DNA of 64,000 nucleotides, from the NCBI GenBank assembly GCA_964223495.1, contig CAXQGL010000076.1:1-64000 (forward strand). Reading direction: 5' to 3'. The notes beneath the pieces were generated by a model. It did no database searches. It was not told the origin of the DNA and saw only the letters and a program-made list of their open reading frames with translations. How positions within the stretch are numbered: position 1 is the stretch's first letter; the number at the start of each line of letters is the position of its first letter. Positions 8,658 through 17,852 of the stretch are shown here, one piece after another. A program made the position numbers and the translations under genes. Source of the stretch: UBA8752 sp964223495. Lineage in GTDB: Bacteria > Bacteroidota > Bacteroidia > Flavobacteriales_D > Sanyastnellaceae.

Positions 8658-10936
8658 TCGAGGGCAACCTCGTCGTGGGCGTCAACGAAAAGGATGTTGC
8701 CTATGCCATGGTGGGCTTCGAACAGCTTGACCCCCTCCCTTCGGATGTCTGCGTCATTGAATCCAATGAAGGTCAGATCGGCAAACTTGCTGCGCGCGTC
8801 GATGAGTTCCTCCCGGACATCGCCGGGCATCTCCTCCACCATTTCAATGTTCTGTTCGCTGACAGGAATGCGGCCTGCCTGGATGAGGGCCTGGAGGGCG
8901 TGCTCCCGCTTGGCACGGTCCCCATCCCGATATATGGAATACACCTGTATGTTCGAATCACGCCAATCCCGGTGCCCCTGGATGACGTAGGCCATCAGAA
9001 TCATCAGATTGGCATTGGCCGAATCCTCTGGCGTGATCCAGATGTGGATGGTCCTCCGCTCCCCGAATCCCCGAAAGCTGGAGCGGAGGAGACAGAGGTC
9101 CAGATTCGACCCGCGCAACAGGTCATAGTTGGCCACCAATTGCTCCGCACTCTCCGGCTGCTCATCGATGTACTCCAGCAGTATGGCGTTGTTGCCCTGT
9201 CCGCTGATTCCCGGCAACTGAACACATTGTGCAATGGCGGATGTGTAGGAGGGCGAAACAACAGTCGAGGTGCTCACCCTGCTCTTGAGGGCCTTTGCGA
9301 GATCGGCCAGCCCCTGCTTGGCCCGGAGTGAACTGCGGAATGTTCTGGCGTCCAGCTTGCCTTCGATGAGGTGTACATAGGTACCGAACCCCTGCCGATG
9401 GGCAATCCACCGCACCATGTCGAACGCACCCAGCCTGCGGAAAGTGTCCTTGCTGACGGCCAGCATCATGGGACGCCAGTCCTTCCGATCCAGCTCGGTG
9501 GTATCCCGCCTTTGCAGGATCAACTGCAGCTGGCGGCTCAATTGGAACAGCATGCCCCTGAACAGGGCCACCATGCCGCGTTCACCCCGCCTCGACAATC
9601 CGGCATAGATCGCCCCCATGATGATCAGACTGCCGAGCGCATAGCTGAAGTTCATCAGGAACATCAGGTAGAAGCAGGTCACGGCCCCGATCAGACTGAG
9701 GAACCAGTGTGACCGGAATGTGGGCCGGTATCCCGGACTCGCGGCGAAATGTTCGAAGAGGCTGACCAGACAGATCGCACCATAAGTCACCATGAAGAAC
9801 ATGGAGATGATCTCGGCCACAGCATTGATGTCTCCGAGTGACACGAAGATGAAGCCGATGATGCAGGTGACGATGGACGCGATGATGGGCTCATTGTCCG
9901 ACTTCCTGCCCCTCCTGAGCTGCAGTCCGATGGGCTTGGGGAAAATCCGGTCGAGGGCGAGCGCCTGCAACGTCCGCGGCGCGATGATGACGCTGCCCAG
10001 TGCACTCGATACCGCAGCAGCAGCCAACCCCATGGGAATCAACGGCGGCCATATGGCAATGGACTCCATGAAGAGCTCGTCGGATGCCAATTGTTCCGGA
10101 CTGGCGCTGACCCAGAACTTGAGTGCCACGCAGATGTACACCACGATTCCAGTCACCGTCGCCCACAAGGTGCCCCTCGGTATGGCCCTGGCGGGCTCTT
10201 TCAGGTCTCCACTCAACCCCAGCCCTGCCGCGATCCCCGTGAATGCCGGAAAAATGAAGGTGAAGACCTCGATGAAGGAGTACCGTTCAATGGTTCGTCC
10301 GTCCGCCGTCACCATTGTGCTGTCTATGGTGCGCAGAATGTCCAATTGGGATTGGGGCTCACCAGTGCCGGCAAAGAAGCTGATCAGCGCCACGACGAGG
10401 ACGGCCACCACGCCGTACAGTGCTTTCACACCGACCTGTGCCCCCTTCGTCAGCATGAGCAGGGTGAGCAGGGACATGAACCCGTAGTTGACCATCCAGG
10501 GCTCGAGCAGGATGCCGTGATCCGCTTCCAGCCAGGTCAACAGGTCCCGGGTGGACACGGTGAAGGCAATGATGTAGAACGCGACGCTGATGGCCTGGCT
10601 CAGGAAGAGCGCGATGCCGATGGCCCCCCCGATCGACAATCCGAAGGACCGGCTGATCATGTAATAGGCGCCTCCCCCCTCCACCTTCTGGTTGGTGGCG
10701 ATTTCCGCCACCGCCAGTGCGGTCGGTATCGTGACGAGATGGCCCAGCACGATGATGGCCATGGTCCACAGCAGCCCCACATGTGCCACGGCGAAACCGA
10801 ACCTCAAAAACAGGATGGCACCCAGAATCGTGGAAATCGCCGTCATGAATACGGCAAACGTTCCCAGTCCCTTCTCCTGCATGGTGTGAAAATAGGGACC
10901 TGCCCTTTTGTCATTGTGCCCATCGGCTTGATACAT
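8654..10936 (-). CDS. SLC12-type cation-chloride cotransporter / amino acid permease
   Basis: A 760-residue inner-membrane protein of the APC superfamily. The first about 430 residues carry roughly twelve hydrophobic helices, beginning with GLGTFAVFMTAISTILGAIL, which resembles the first helix of Na-K-Cl cotransporters. The remainder is a soluble C-terminal domain with a repeated alpha/beta pattern like that of eukaryotic SLC12 proteins (for example ANLMILMAYVIQGHRDW). Substrate is inferred to be K+ and Cl- with or without Na+; amino acid transport cannot be excluded. The ATG at 10936 was chosen because upstream sequence is Arg/Gly-rich and overlaps the divergent gene; Met19 is a later alternative. 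It is co-transcribed with aroQ. Confidence 0.88.
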   Translation of the reverse strand: MYQADGHNDKRAGPYFHTMQEKGLGTFAVFMTAISTILGAILFLRFGFAVAHVGLLWTMAIIVLGHLVTIPTALAVAEIATNQKVEGGGAYYMISRSFGLSIGGAIGIALFLSQAISVAFYIIAFTVSTRDLLTWLEADHGILLEPWMVNYGFMSLLTLLMLTKGAQVGVKALYGVVAVLVVALISFFAGTGEPQSQLDILRTIDSTMVTADGRTIERYSFIEVFTFIFPAFTGIAAGLGLSGDLKEPARAIPRGTLWATVTGIVVYICVALKFWVSASPEQLASDELFMESIAIWPPLIPMGLAAAAVSSALGSVIIAPRTLQALALDRIFPKPIGLQLRRGRKSDNEPIIASIVTCIIGFIFVSLGDINAVAEIISMFFMVTYGAICLVSLFEHFAASPGYRPTFRSHWFLSLIGAVTCFYLMFLMNFSYALGSLIIMGAIYAGLSRRGERGMVALFRGMLFQLSRQLQLILQRRDTTELDRKDWRPMMLAVSKDTFRRLGAFDMVRWIAHRQGFGTYVHLIEGKLDARTFRSSLRAKQGLADLAKALKSRVSTSTVVSPSYTSAIAQCVQLPGISGQGNNAILLEYIDEQPESAEQLVANYDLLRGSNLDLCLLRSSFRGFGERRTIHIWITPEDSANANLMILMAYVIQGHRDWRDSNIQVYSIYRDGDRAKREHALQALIQAGRIPVSEQNIEMVEEMPGDVREELIDARSKFADLTFIGFNDADIRREGVKLFEAHHGIGNILFVDAHDEVALD

Positions 10937-10988
10937 GAACACCCCATTGCCGATAGGCGGGACCATCCTTGTCCACACGTCCCCGCCC

Positions 10989-13925
10989 ATGATCGACACA
11001 TCAAAAGCCCGCCGGCACGGCCTGCACCATTCCGCGCTCCTCGCCACCTTCCTGCACCTTCTTGGCTCCGCAGCCCAGGAATGTCCACCTGTCCCACCTG
11101 TGACCCCACCTTGGCTTGAATATCCTTCGGAACCTTTCCGCCATGTGGCCTTCACTCCGTCGGGAGACATGACGGCCAACGTCTATCTGATGGACACGGG
11201 GGTGCCGCTCGGAAGGCCATTCGTCTTCGTGGAGGGCATCGACTTCGGCCTGGGCGGAACATCCGATGCGCATCGTTTCGGCGATTTCGGCTGGGACGAA
11301 TTCCTCGGGTGTGCCCAGGAACTGTATCCCATGATGGGGCATGTGCCGGTCTTGATCGATTCATTGTTGGAACGGGGATTCCACCCCGTACTGGTGGACT
11401 TCCAAGAAGGGGCTGGCGACATCTTCTCGAATGCCGCGCTGCTCGCCGACATCCTCCAGCACTTGGCGCAATACCGGAATGACCCGCGCTACATGGTGGT
11501 CAGCGGCGCCAGTATGGGCGGACAGATTGCCAGGATTGCATTGCGGATGATGGAGTCCTCAGGGGTGCCACATTGCTGCCAACTCTACCTCAGTCTGGAC
11601 AGTCCGCACCAAGGAGCCAATGTTCCATTGGGGTTGCAGCAGACCATCCTCCACCTGGCTTCCGAAAATCCTGACATGGAGGGCTTGGGTGGGGCCATTG
11701 CCTCTCCCGCTGCCCGACAGCTGCTGCTGCACCAAGCCATTCCAGGTTCGGTCCGCACCCAATACCAGGACAGTCTGGACGCCATATCCTGGCCCGTACA
11801 CTGCAGGAATGCCGCCATAGCCAACGGCGGCACCGAGGGGCTGGGGAATGGCGACCAGCCCCTGCTCGATTATGAATACGCCATCCTGCCCAGCGAGCTG
11901 ATTGGCGATATCGGGGGACTGCTGGATTTGGAAATCCACCCGCATCCGGGCAGTACCGACCACCCTTTGGCGGGTCCATTGGCCCCCATCACGAGCCTCG
12001 TTGAAACACCACAGGGCAGCGGCTGGCCGTGGCCGCTGGAACTCGCCGTGGGTTTGGGCAATCCCACCTCCATCCATTGGCCGAATTCAATTGACCTCAT
12101 GCCCGGTGGCACCCGCCCCTCGGTGGGCCAGTTCGTGCATGCATTCAATCAAGCGGTTACCGCCTTGGAATTGCCTTGGCCCATTGATGTTCCCGCCATC
12201 GTCCCCGCTGAATTCCAACCCCTCCACAGTTTCATCCCCACCCCGAGTGCCCTGGGCATTGCTCTCCCGTGGAGCAGCGAGACCATGGGGGCCCTGAATT
12301 CGCTGTCTCCTTTTGATGCCATCCATCACGGTCTGTCCAATGAGCCTCACAGTGAGGTCAATCCCGCGAATGTGGCTTTCGTACTCAACCAATTGGACCT
12401 GACCGAGTGCCCTCTCGCCCCGGGCTTTCTCGCTGGTGAACATGTCTTGAATGCCAGCGGCGACTGGGGCTTGCCGAGCCTTGCCGTTGCAGGACGGCTC
12501 TGCCTTCAATCCTCCGATCCCGTTTTTGGCACCGCGGGGGCTCCTTCCGGCTCCGTCGGTTGGTTCGAAGTGCATCCCTGTGCCGAAGCAATCGAGGTGA
12601 TGGAGGGCGGCATGTTGGAATTGGGTGGTGGCCCATCTCCGGTTGTCCCCTCGGCACACTTGACGCTGCAGGACCACACGATGCTGCGCATATCCGGGCA
12701 TTGCATCCTTCACGAAAACAGCACACTGACGCTTGAAGCAGGATCGAGGCTGGTGTTGGCCGGCGGCACATTGGACATGCGGACAGGAAGCCGCATCCAC
12801 GCCAAACCCGGAAGCGAAATCCTGATCACTTCCCATGCACTCTGGACCCAGGAGCCAGAAAGTGAAGTCATCCTGGAATCCCGATGTCTATTGGAGGAAC
12901 ATGCCCATTGGCTCCATTTCCATACTGCGGGTTCCCGGATGCGCTCGGGACAATCAAACCTGTTTGTTTTCGGAGAAGACAGCCATCTGGAGCTGCATGG
13001 TCCAGCGGGGGAAACGCATTGGGTGCTTGGCGAAGGCACCGAAGTCTGGATGGAAGGAGATGGCGCGTTTTCAATGACCGGATCGGGAATCCGGTGGATG
13101 GGACAGTCTCTATGGAATGCCGTCATGATGGGCGGCACCCTCTTCAGCGGAGCCATCTGGGTGGCATCCGGCACGGACTCGATGGTCGTGTCGGGTGAGC
13201 TCACACTGCTGGGACAACTGTCCGACGGCCTTCACATCCGACAGGACGAAGGTCAATTCAGGATGGAGGACGCCACATTGCATGGCGGATCGACCACCAT
13301 GCTCAACAACAGGGTCCGTTGGAACCGTGTCCACTGTTCGGCGCATCCGGTTTCACACTTGGGCCTTGGCGACGAGCCCACCCACCTCATCGCTTCTTGT
13401 CGTTTTGAAGACTGTCAAGTCGGGCTGCAGCTCAGAGGACCGGGCAGAATGCGGATTGAAGACTCCGGTTTCAATTCCAATGGCATCGGGTTGCATCTGC
13501 GCCATGGTCGTTGCGAGGCCGCATGCTGCACATTCACTTCCAATGACATCGCCATTCATGATGACAGGGCCCTGCTCATCATGCAACCGGAAGGCGGTGG
13601 CGGATGGAATGAGTTCAACTTCAATGATGTCCACCTCCATTTCAACCAGGCCCTTCCGCCCGAAATGCTGGGAGGTGCCAATCATTTCGGAAGCCATTAT
13701 TCCGGTTGGGCTTCCGGAAACTTGGACTTCCCATGCTCGGGGGGACCCATCGACTGGTTGATCCATGGTCAAAGCTGGGACTGGCCGGATTCGTGGCCAC
13801 AAATCCAGGGCGGACTCTGGACATCATCCCAGTACAATGGTGCTTCTTGCCCTGTGGTGGCAGTCGACCTCAATCCCATCCCTCCGCGCGATTGTGGACA
13901 GGAAGGCAAAAAGCTGCACGAATGA
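10989..13925 (+). CDS. Secreted alpha/beta hydrolase (lipase-like) with C-terminal parallel beta-helix region
   Basis: A 978-residue protein with a signal peptide (hydrophobic SALLATFLHLLGSAA, cleavage near residue 30) if translation starts at the ATG at 10989; an in-frame ATG at 10935 would add 18 residues. The first half is an alpha/beta hydrolase: a Tyr/Arg-rich strand leads to GASMGG with nucleophile Ser175, then LSLDSPHQGANVPLG, a stretch seen in lipases and PGAP1-like esterases. Residues about 500-880 are dense in Gly, His and short strands (VSGELTLLGQL, IEDSGFNSNGIGLHLRHG), typical of a right-handed beta-helix. No T9SS sorting domain is visible at the C-terminus, although the protein clearly carries an export signal. 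Substrate unknown. Confidence 0.75.
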   Translation: MIDTSKARRHGLHHSALLATFLHLLGSAAQECPPVPPVTPPWLEYPSEPFRHVAFTPSGDMTANVYLMDTGVPLGRPFVFVEGIDFGLGGTSDAHRFGDFGWDEFLGCAQELYPMMGHVPVLIDSLLERGFHPVLVDFQEGAGDIFSNAALLADILQHLAQYRNDPRYMVVSGASMGGQIARIALRMMESSGVPHCCQLYLSLDSPHQGANVPLGLQQTILHLASENPDMEGLGGAIASPAARQLLLHQAIPGSVRTQYQDSLDAISWPVHCRNAAIANGGTEGLGNGDQPLLDYEYAILPSELIGDIGGLLDLEIHPHPGSTDHPLAGPLAPITSLVETPQGSGWPWPLELAVGLGNPTSIHWPNSIDLMPGGTRPSVGQFVHAFNQAVTALELPWPIDVPAIVPAEFQPLHSFIPTPSALGIALPWSSETMGALNSLSPFDAIHHGLSNEPHSEVNPANVAFVLNQLDLTECPLAPGFLAGEHVLNASGDWGLPSLAVAGRLCLQSSDPVFGTAGAPSGSVGWFEVHPCAEAIEVMEGGMLELGGGPSPVVPSAHLTLQDHTMLRISGHCILHENSTLTLEAGSRLVLAGGTLDMRTGSRIHAKPGSEILITSHALWTQEPESEVILESRCLLEEHAHWLHFHTAGSRMRSGQSNLFVFGEDSHLELHGPAGETHWVLGEGTEVWMEGDGAFSMTGSGIRWMGQSLWNAVMMGGTLFSGAIWVASGTDSMVVSGELTLLGQLSDGLHIRQDEGQFRMEDATLHGGSTTMLNNRVRWNRVHCSAHPVSHLGLGDEPTHLIASCRFEDCQVGLQLRGPGRMRIEDSGFNSNGIGLHLRHGRCEAACCTFTSNDIAIHDDRALLIMQPEGGGGWNEFNFNDVHLHFNQALPPEMLGGANHFGSHYSGWASGNLDFPCSGGPIDWLIHGQSWDWPDSWPQIQGGLWTSSQYNGASCPVVAVDLNPIPPRDCGQEGKKLHE

Positions 13926-13927
13926 AG

Positions 13928-16534
13928 TCAGTCCGAGAGGGTGAAGGTCTCGAGCACCCAGATTTCACGGGTGATGGACCTGTCGTTCTTGAAGTAGTAC
14001 ACGCCGTGTTTGGCAACGGTCTTCCGGTAGACGTTGACCTCATTGTCCTGTCGCACGATCCGCTCGATGATGAGGGCATTGCCTTCTTCATAGCTGCGCT
14101 CCTCCATGCCCTGCCGGATGCCCTCCTTGGCGGGGACATCCTGGAAATCTTCGGATGTGGGAGGCTCGCCCATGTCCTTGTCCATGACCTTCCTCAAGGC
14201 CGATGCCGACCGGATTTCCGCCTCGCCCGCGGCCAGCTGGTTGGATTGATTGTGCTCGCGCTCCTCGCGCTGGACCTCGTTCCAGCGGTCCAGTCTGCGG
14301 ATCTCCGACCCCTCACCGACCCGCTGATGCTGGGCCGCGCGACGCTCGATGTCTTCGAAACGCATGATGCGATCGTCCACTGAGGCCAAACGGAGGTCCC
14401 GATTGAAGTCGGCATAAACCTTGAGCATGCGGTCGAGTGAATCCGCGAAGACATCGTAGCGTCGGGTGCGGTCCTGCAATCGTTCCCGGTTGTCCCTTTC
14501 CTTTCGGGTCAATGTGATGAACCGATCCCTCCTGCCTGCATCCCCTGTGGACTTCCAATCCTGTTCATTCTCCGAGTATCGTGTGGTCTGGACCTCGAGG
14601 TCAGCCATTCGGTCCTGGCGGTAGGAAGCCGCTTCGTAGGTAGCATTCTCCCGTTCTTCGCCTTTCTCCCGAATGACATTGTAGGCAGACTGCCTTCTGC
14701 CGTCACTGTTCCCGGACCAGATGTCATTGAGCTCGGACTGGCGATCGGCCTTGGCATAGACGGCTTGACCGCGTGCCCGGATTTCCGATTCCAATGCATC
14801 CCGGTAGTAGGATTCAGCCGCATCCTGCTCGGCATTCTGCATGGCGGAAACATAGTTGCGGCTCCGGTCCAGATCCGCATCCAGCCTGCTCCGATTGGCC
14901 GACCTGTTGCGCTCTTCCTCCTCGAGCGCGGCCAACCGTTCCTCCTCGAGGAGGCGGGCCTGCTCTTCCTTGATGGCGGCGGATTCAGCTTCCGAAGCTG
15001 CTGCCTCGGCTTCCTGCTCGGCAAGCAATGCCTCCCGATCCACTTCGAGGTTGGCGTCCAACTCCGAGTCCCCACCTGACAAGGCTTCGATTCTGCGCAA
15101 ACGGTTCTTTGGATAGCGCTCGTCCGGTTTCAGGGCCGAGGCTGCCTCGTAAGCGGCACGGGCCTCCTGCCAACGCTCGCCATCAAAGGCCTGATCGCCT
15201 TCGCGAATGCGGTCTTCGTATTCCCGGTCGAGCCCGTCCTGCCCGTCCCTGGAATCCGGGGTTGCCGTTTCCTCCTCTTCCAATGCCAATTCCACGATGC
15301 GCCCTTCCGCCTCCAAAGCCCGCTCCCGCGGGTATGTTTCACCGGGCATCATGCCTGAAGCCTGCTCATAGAGTGACTTCGCCCTGACGTAATCCTGATC
15401 ATCGAAGCTCCGATCTGCACGGTCGATGAGGGTCTGATACTCCTGCTGCAACCGCTCTGCCGAGGCTGCATCGCGTTCCCCAGCCTTGCGCAACTGTCTG
15501 ATCTCGGTGAGCTTCTCCCTTGGAAGCCGCTCTGAAGGTTTGATACCGGAAGCCTCCTCGAATGCGGCCTCTGCCCCATCGAGGTCATTGGCCTCCATGG
15601 CTGCCAAGCCCGAATTCACCGCAGCATCGTAGGCCGCGTCTTCATCTGAAGTGTCCGAAGCCGCATCCGCCGCATCAATCTCTGCGAGGAGGTCCCGGGG
15701 TTCCTGTTCTCCGGGCAACAGGTCCGAGGCCGACTGTATCGCGGCGCGCGCGGCGCCCCAGTCCTCTTTCCGCATGGCCATCTTGCCCTCGCGCATCAAC
15801 TGCTCATATTCCCTTCGGAACTCAGCTTCCGATTCCGCCATGGCCATCCGTTCCTGGGCATCGGCCATCATTGCTTCCGCACGGCTGTCCCCGGGAACTT
15901 CCGTAAGGGCACGCTCGAGCCAATTGATGCTCTGGGCCCAACGTTCCCGTCCGAACTCCACCTCGGCCTTCCGCATGTGCTCCTCGTATTCCCGATTGGA
16001 CGCCTCCTCATCGCCGCCTCCAGCACTGGATTCCAGTTCATCCTCGATTCTCGCCTGCATCGAAGAGGTGTAGGGCAGGTCCCATGCGAGCTGTTCCTTG
16101 GCGGCATCGAATGCCACTTTTCCAATGGGCTCGTCCAACAGATCCCGATCGAATCCGGACGGCACATCGAAGAGGCTCATTTCCACCGTCAGATAGAAAG
16201 GCCGTTCCTGAAAAGCCTGGGGAATGGAAGAAGTATTGAGGAGGACCTTCCGCGGACTCATGTCCTCGTAGGTGAAGAGCAACACGTAATCCGCACCGTG
16301 ATCGAGGGACAGCGTGTACCGGCCATTGGATAGGGTGGATACGGCATCGTAAGCCTGCCCTCCCCTGAGGACACTGACCTCCACCCCGGCAATCTTCCGA
16401 TTGCTGTCCTTGTCGCGCACCGTGCCGTCCACCTCGATGCTGCCTTGGGCAAGCACCATGAAGGGCAACATGCCCGCGGCCATGGCGAGCAATCTGAGGG
16501 CATTCCGGAAGGGGTAGCGCGCGTTCGTGGACAT
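13928..16534 (-). CDS. Exported TPR-like repeat and coiled-coil protein
   Basis: An 868-residue protein with a signal peptide (residues 1-30, ending VLAQ). Residues 31-120 form a carboxypeptidase-regulatory-like beta domain (VDGTVRDKDSNRKIAGVEVS). Five imperfect repeats of 55-72 residues follow at about 181-490, each with a pattern like EYxxxIxxGDxAFDxxxWxxARxxYExAS and then KPxExYPxxxL, resembling single TPR hairpins. Residues about 495-780 are a charged coiled coil rich in Glu, Arg and Ala. The C-terminus ends in a compact domain with ERIVRQDNEVNVYRKT and YYFKND, which I associate with Bacteroidota exported proteins of unknown role. The ATG at 16534 was preferred over the TTG at 16549 because AAGGAAC sits just before it. 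Confidence 0.75.
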   Translation of the reverse strand: MSTNARYPFRNALRLLAMAAGMLPFMVLAQGSIEVDGTVRDKDSNRKIAGVEVSVLRGGQAYDAVSTLSNGRYTLSLDHGADYVLLFTYEDMSPRKVLLNTSSIPQAFQERPFYLTVEMSLFDVPSGFDRDLLDEPIGKVAFDAAKEQLAWDLPYTSSMQARIEDELESSAGGGDEEASNREYEEHMRKAEVEFGRERWAQSINWLERALTEVPGDSRAEAMMADAQERMAMAESEAEFRREYEQLMREGKMAMRKEDWGAARAAIQSASDLLPGEQEPRDLLAEIDAADAASDTSDEDAAYDAAVNSGLAAMEANDLDGAEAAFEEASGIKPSERLPREKLTEIRQLRKAGERDAASAERLQQEYQTLIDRADRSFDDQDYVRAKSLYEQASGMMPGETYPRERALEAEGRIVELALEEEETATPDSRDGQDGLDREYEDRIREGDQAFDGERWQEARAAYEAASALKPDERYPKNRLRRIEALSGGDSELDANLEVDREALLAEQEAEAAASEAESAAIKEEQARLLEEERLAALEEEERNRSANRSRLDADLDRSRNYVSAMQNAEQDAAESYYRDALESEIRARGQAVYAKADRQSELNDIWSGNSDGRRQSAYNVIREKGEERENATYEAASYRQDRMADLEVQTTRYSENEQDWKSTGDAGRRDRFITLTRKERDNRERLQDRTRRYDVFADSLDRMLKVYADFNRDLRLASVDDRIMRFEDIERRAAQHQRVGEGSEIRRLDRWNEVQREEREHNQSNQLAAGEAEIRSASALRKVMDKDMGEPPTSEDFQDVPAKEGIRQGMEERSYEEGNALIIERIVRQDNEVNVYRKTVAKHGVYYFKNDRSITREIWVLETFTLSD
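15065..15994 (-). repeat. Five tandem TPR-like coding repeats
   Basis: This part of the preceding gene encodes protein residues 181-490, five repeats of 55 to 72 residues (about 181-240, 241-298, 299-362, 364-435, 436-490). Recurrent positions are the opening EY, a Gly/Ala-Asp pair, an aromatic or Leu near position 18, AR-x-x-[YFI], AS-x-x-x-P-G/D-E and a closing P-R/K. Divergence at the DNA level is high, so the duplication is old. Confidence 0.7.
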
Positions 16535-16624
16535 CTTTGTTCCTTGCAAGGGTCGACTCCTGCTTCGAATTACGGAAAATCAACCCATTACTCAGAGGTA
16601 CAACCTCCTGTCTTACGCAAAAGT

Positions 16625-17809
16625 ATGCCCATAGGATACTGGGAAAGTGAACATTTGCTCGCGCCGGCCGACCTGACCATCATCGGATCCGGCATCGTAG
16701 GCATGAGTACTGCCCTGCATTACAAGAAATTGAGGCCCTTCGACAAGGTCCGCATCATGGAGCGGGATCCCATCGGCGAGGGCGGGACAACGCGCAATGC
16801 CGGTTTCGCCTGTTTCGGCGGTCCGGGTGAATGGCTTGACGACCTCGATCAGCTTGGACAGGAAGGATGGCTGCGGTTGGTCGAAATGAGGATCCATGGG
16901 CTGTCCACCCTGCTGGATCTGCACCGACCGGAGGACCTCGAGCTTCAATGGACCGGAGGCTGGGAGCTGTTCAATGACGATGAACGCGGTCAGCTGCGTT
17001 GCAAGGAGGTATTGGAGCGGATTGACGTCCTCAACAGCGCCGTCCAACCATTGCTTGAATCCGGACTCGGCGGCGTGAATCCCAACCGCACCGGACAACC
17101 GGCACTCGAAGTGGATCCTTCCCGTGCTGAAGCCTTCGGTGCGCACATGGCCATCCACCTACCGTGGGAAGGCATGCTGCACACTGGAAAGCTCGTATCG
17201 GCATTCCACGCTGCGCTGGAGGACATTGGCGTCCAAAGGCTGCACGGCTGCAACATCGAAGGACTCACCCGTTCGGAGGGAACCGGACATGGCTGGTCCA
17301 TCTCCACCCCGAGGGGCGTGTTCGAAAGTGGCAAAGTGGCGGTCTGCACCAACGGCTTCGCGCAACAGCTCCTGCCCGGCCTCGAGGTCCATACGGCACC
17401 CAACCGGGTCTTGGTCATCCGGCCCGACCAGGGCATGCCCCCCACCGGCTGTTACCATGTCGAAGACGGCTATCTCTATTTCAGAACCCTCGCCGACGGT
17501 CATGTGCTGTTTGGGGGAGGGCGTCAATTCGGGATTGAATGGCCCGCCGCCGATGCCCTGCCTCATGAATTCGATGCGGTCATGGCGGAATGGGATCGGC
17601 AACTCCTCGAGTCCGCAAGACGCTGGATGGGTGATGCGTCCGAAGTGACCCACCGGTGGACTGGATGGCTCGGTGTCGGAAAGGACCGTGAGCCTCTGAT
17701 CGGCAGTTCAGCGCCAGGACTCCACCATGCGGTCAGGATGGGCGGCATGGGCATCGCCGTGGGCTCAGGCATCGGCAAGGAGCTCGCACGGCGCATGGCC
17801 GAGGAGTGA
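16625..17809 (+). CDS. FAD-dependent oxidoreductase, DadA/glycine oxidase family
   Basis: A 394-residue flavoenzyme of the D-amino acid oxidase superfamily. The dinucleotide-binding motif IIGSGIVGMSTALHY is close to the N-terminus when translation starts at the ATG at 16625; upstream in-frame sequence overlaps the divergent gene and is unlike the family. GGTTRNAGFACFGG matches the second FAD-contacting loop, and the C-terminus has HRWTGWLGVGKDREPLIG and RMGGMGIAVGSGIGKELA, typical of DadA-like enzymes. It probably oxidises an amino or imino acid substrate in the cytoplasm; the exact substrate cannot be read from sequence. It stands alone between divergent and same-strand genes. Confidence 0.88.
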   Translation: MPIGYWESEHLLAPADLTIIGSGIVGMSTALHYKKLRPFDKVRIMERDPIGEGGTTRNAGFACFGGPGEWLDDLDQLGQEGWLRLVEMRIHGLSTLLDLHRPEDLELQWTGGWELFNDDERGQLRCKEVLERIDVLNSAVQPLLESGLGGVNPNRTGQPALEVDPSRAEAFGAHMAIHLPWEGMLHTGKLVSAFHAALEDIGVQRLHGCNIEGLTRSEGTGHGWSISTPRGVFESGKVAVCTNGFAQQLLPGLEVHTAPNRVLVIRPDQGMPPTGCYHVEDGYLYFRTLADGHVLFGGGRQFGIEWPAADALPHEFDAVMAEWDRQLLESARRWMGDASEVTHRWTGWLGVGKDREPLIGSSAPGLHHAVRMGGMGIAVGSGIGKELARRMAEE

Positions 17810-17852
17810 AGGGCGTTTTGCCATCGGGTAACCTTCTGCCCAGTCCGGACGT

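Noticed and set aside
13860..13930. Possible T9SS sorting domain lost by frameshift at the end of the lipase/beta-helix gene
   Set aside because: No sorting-domain-like sequence was found in the other frames, and there is no room before the convergent gene's stop at 13928.
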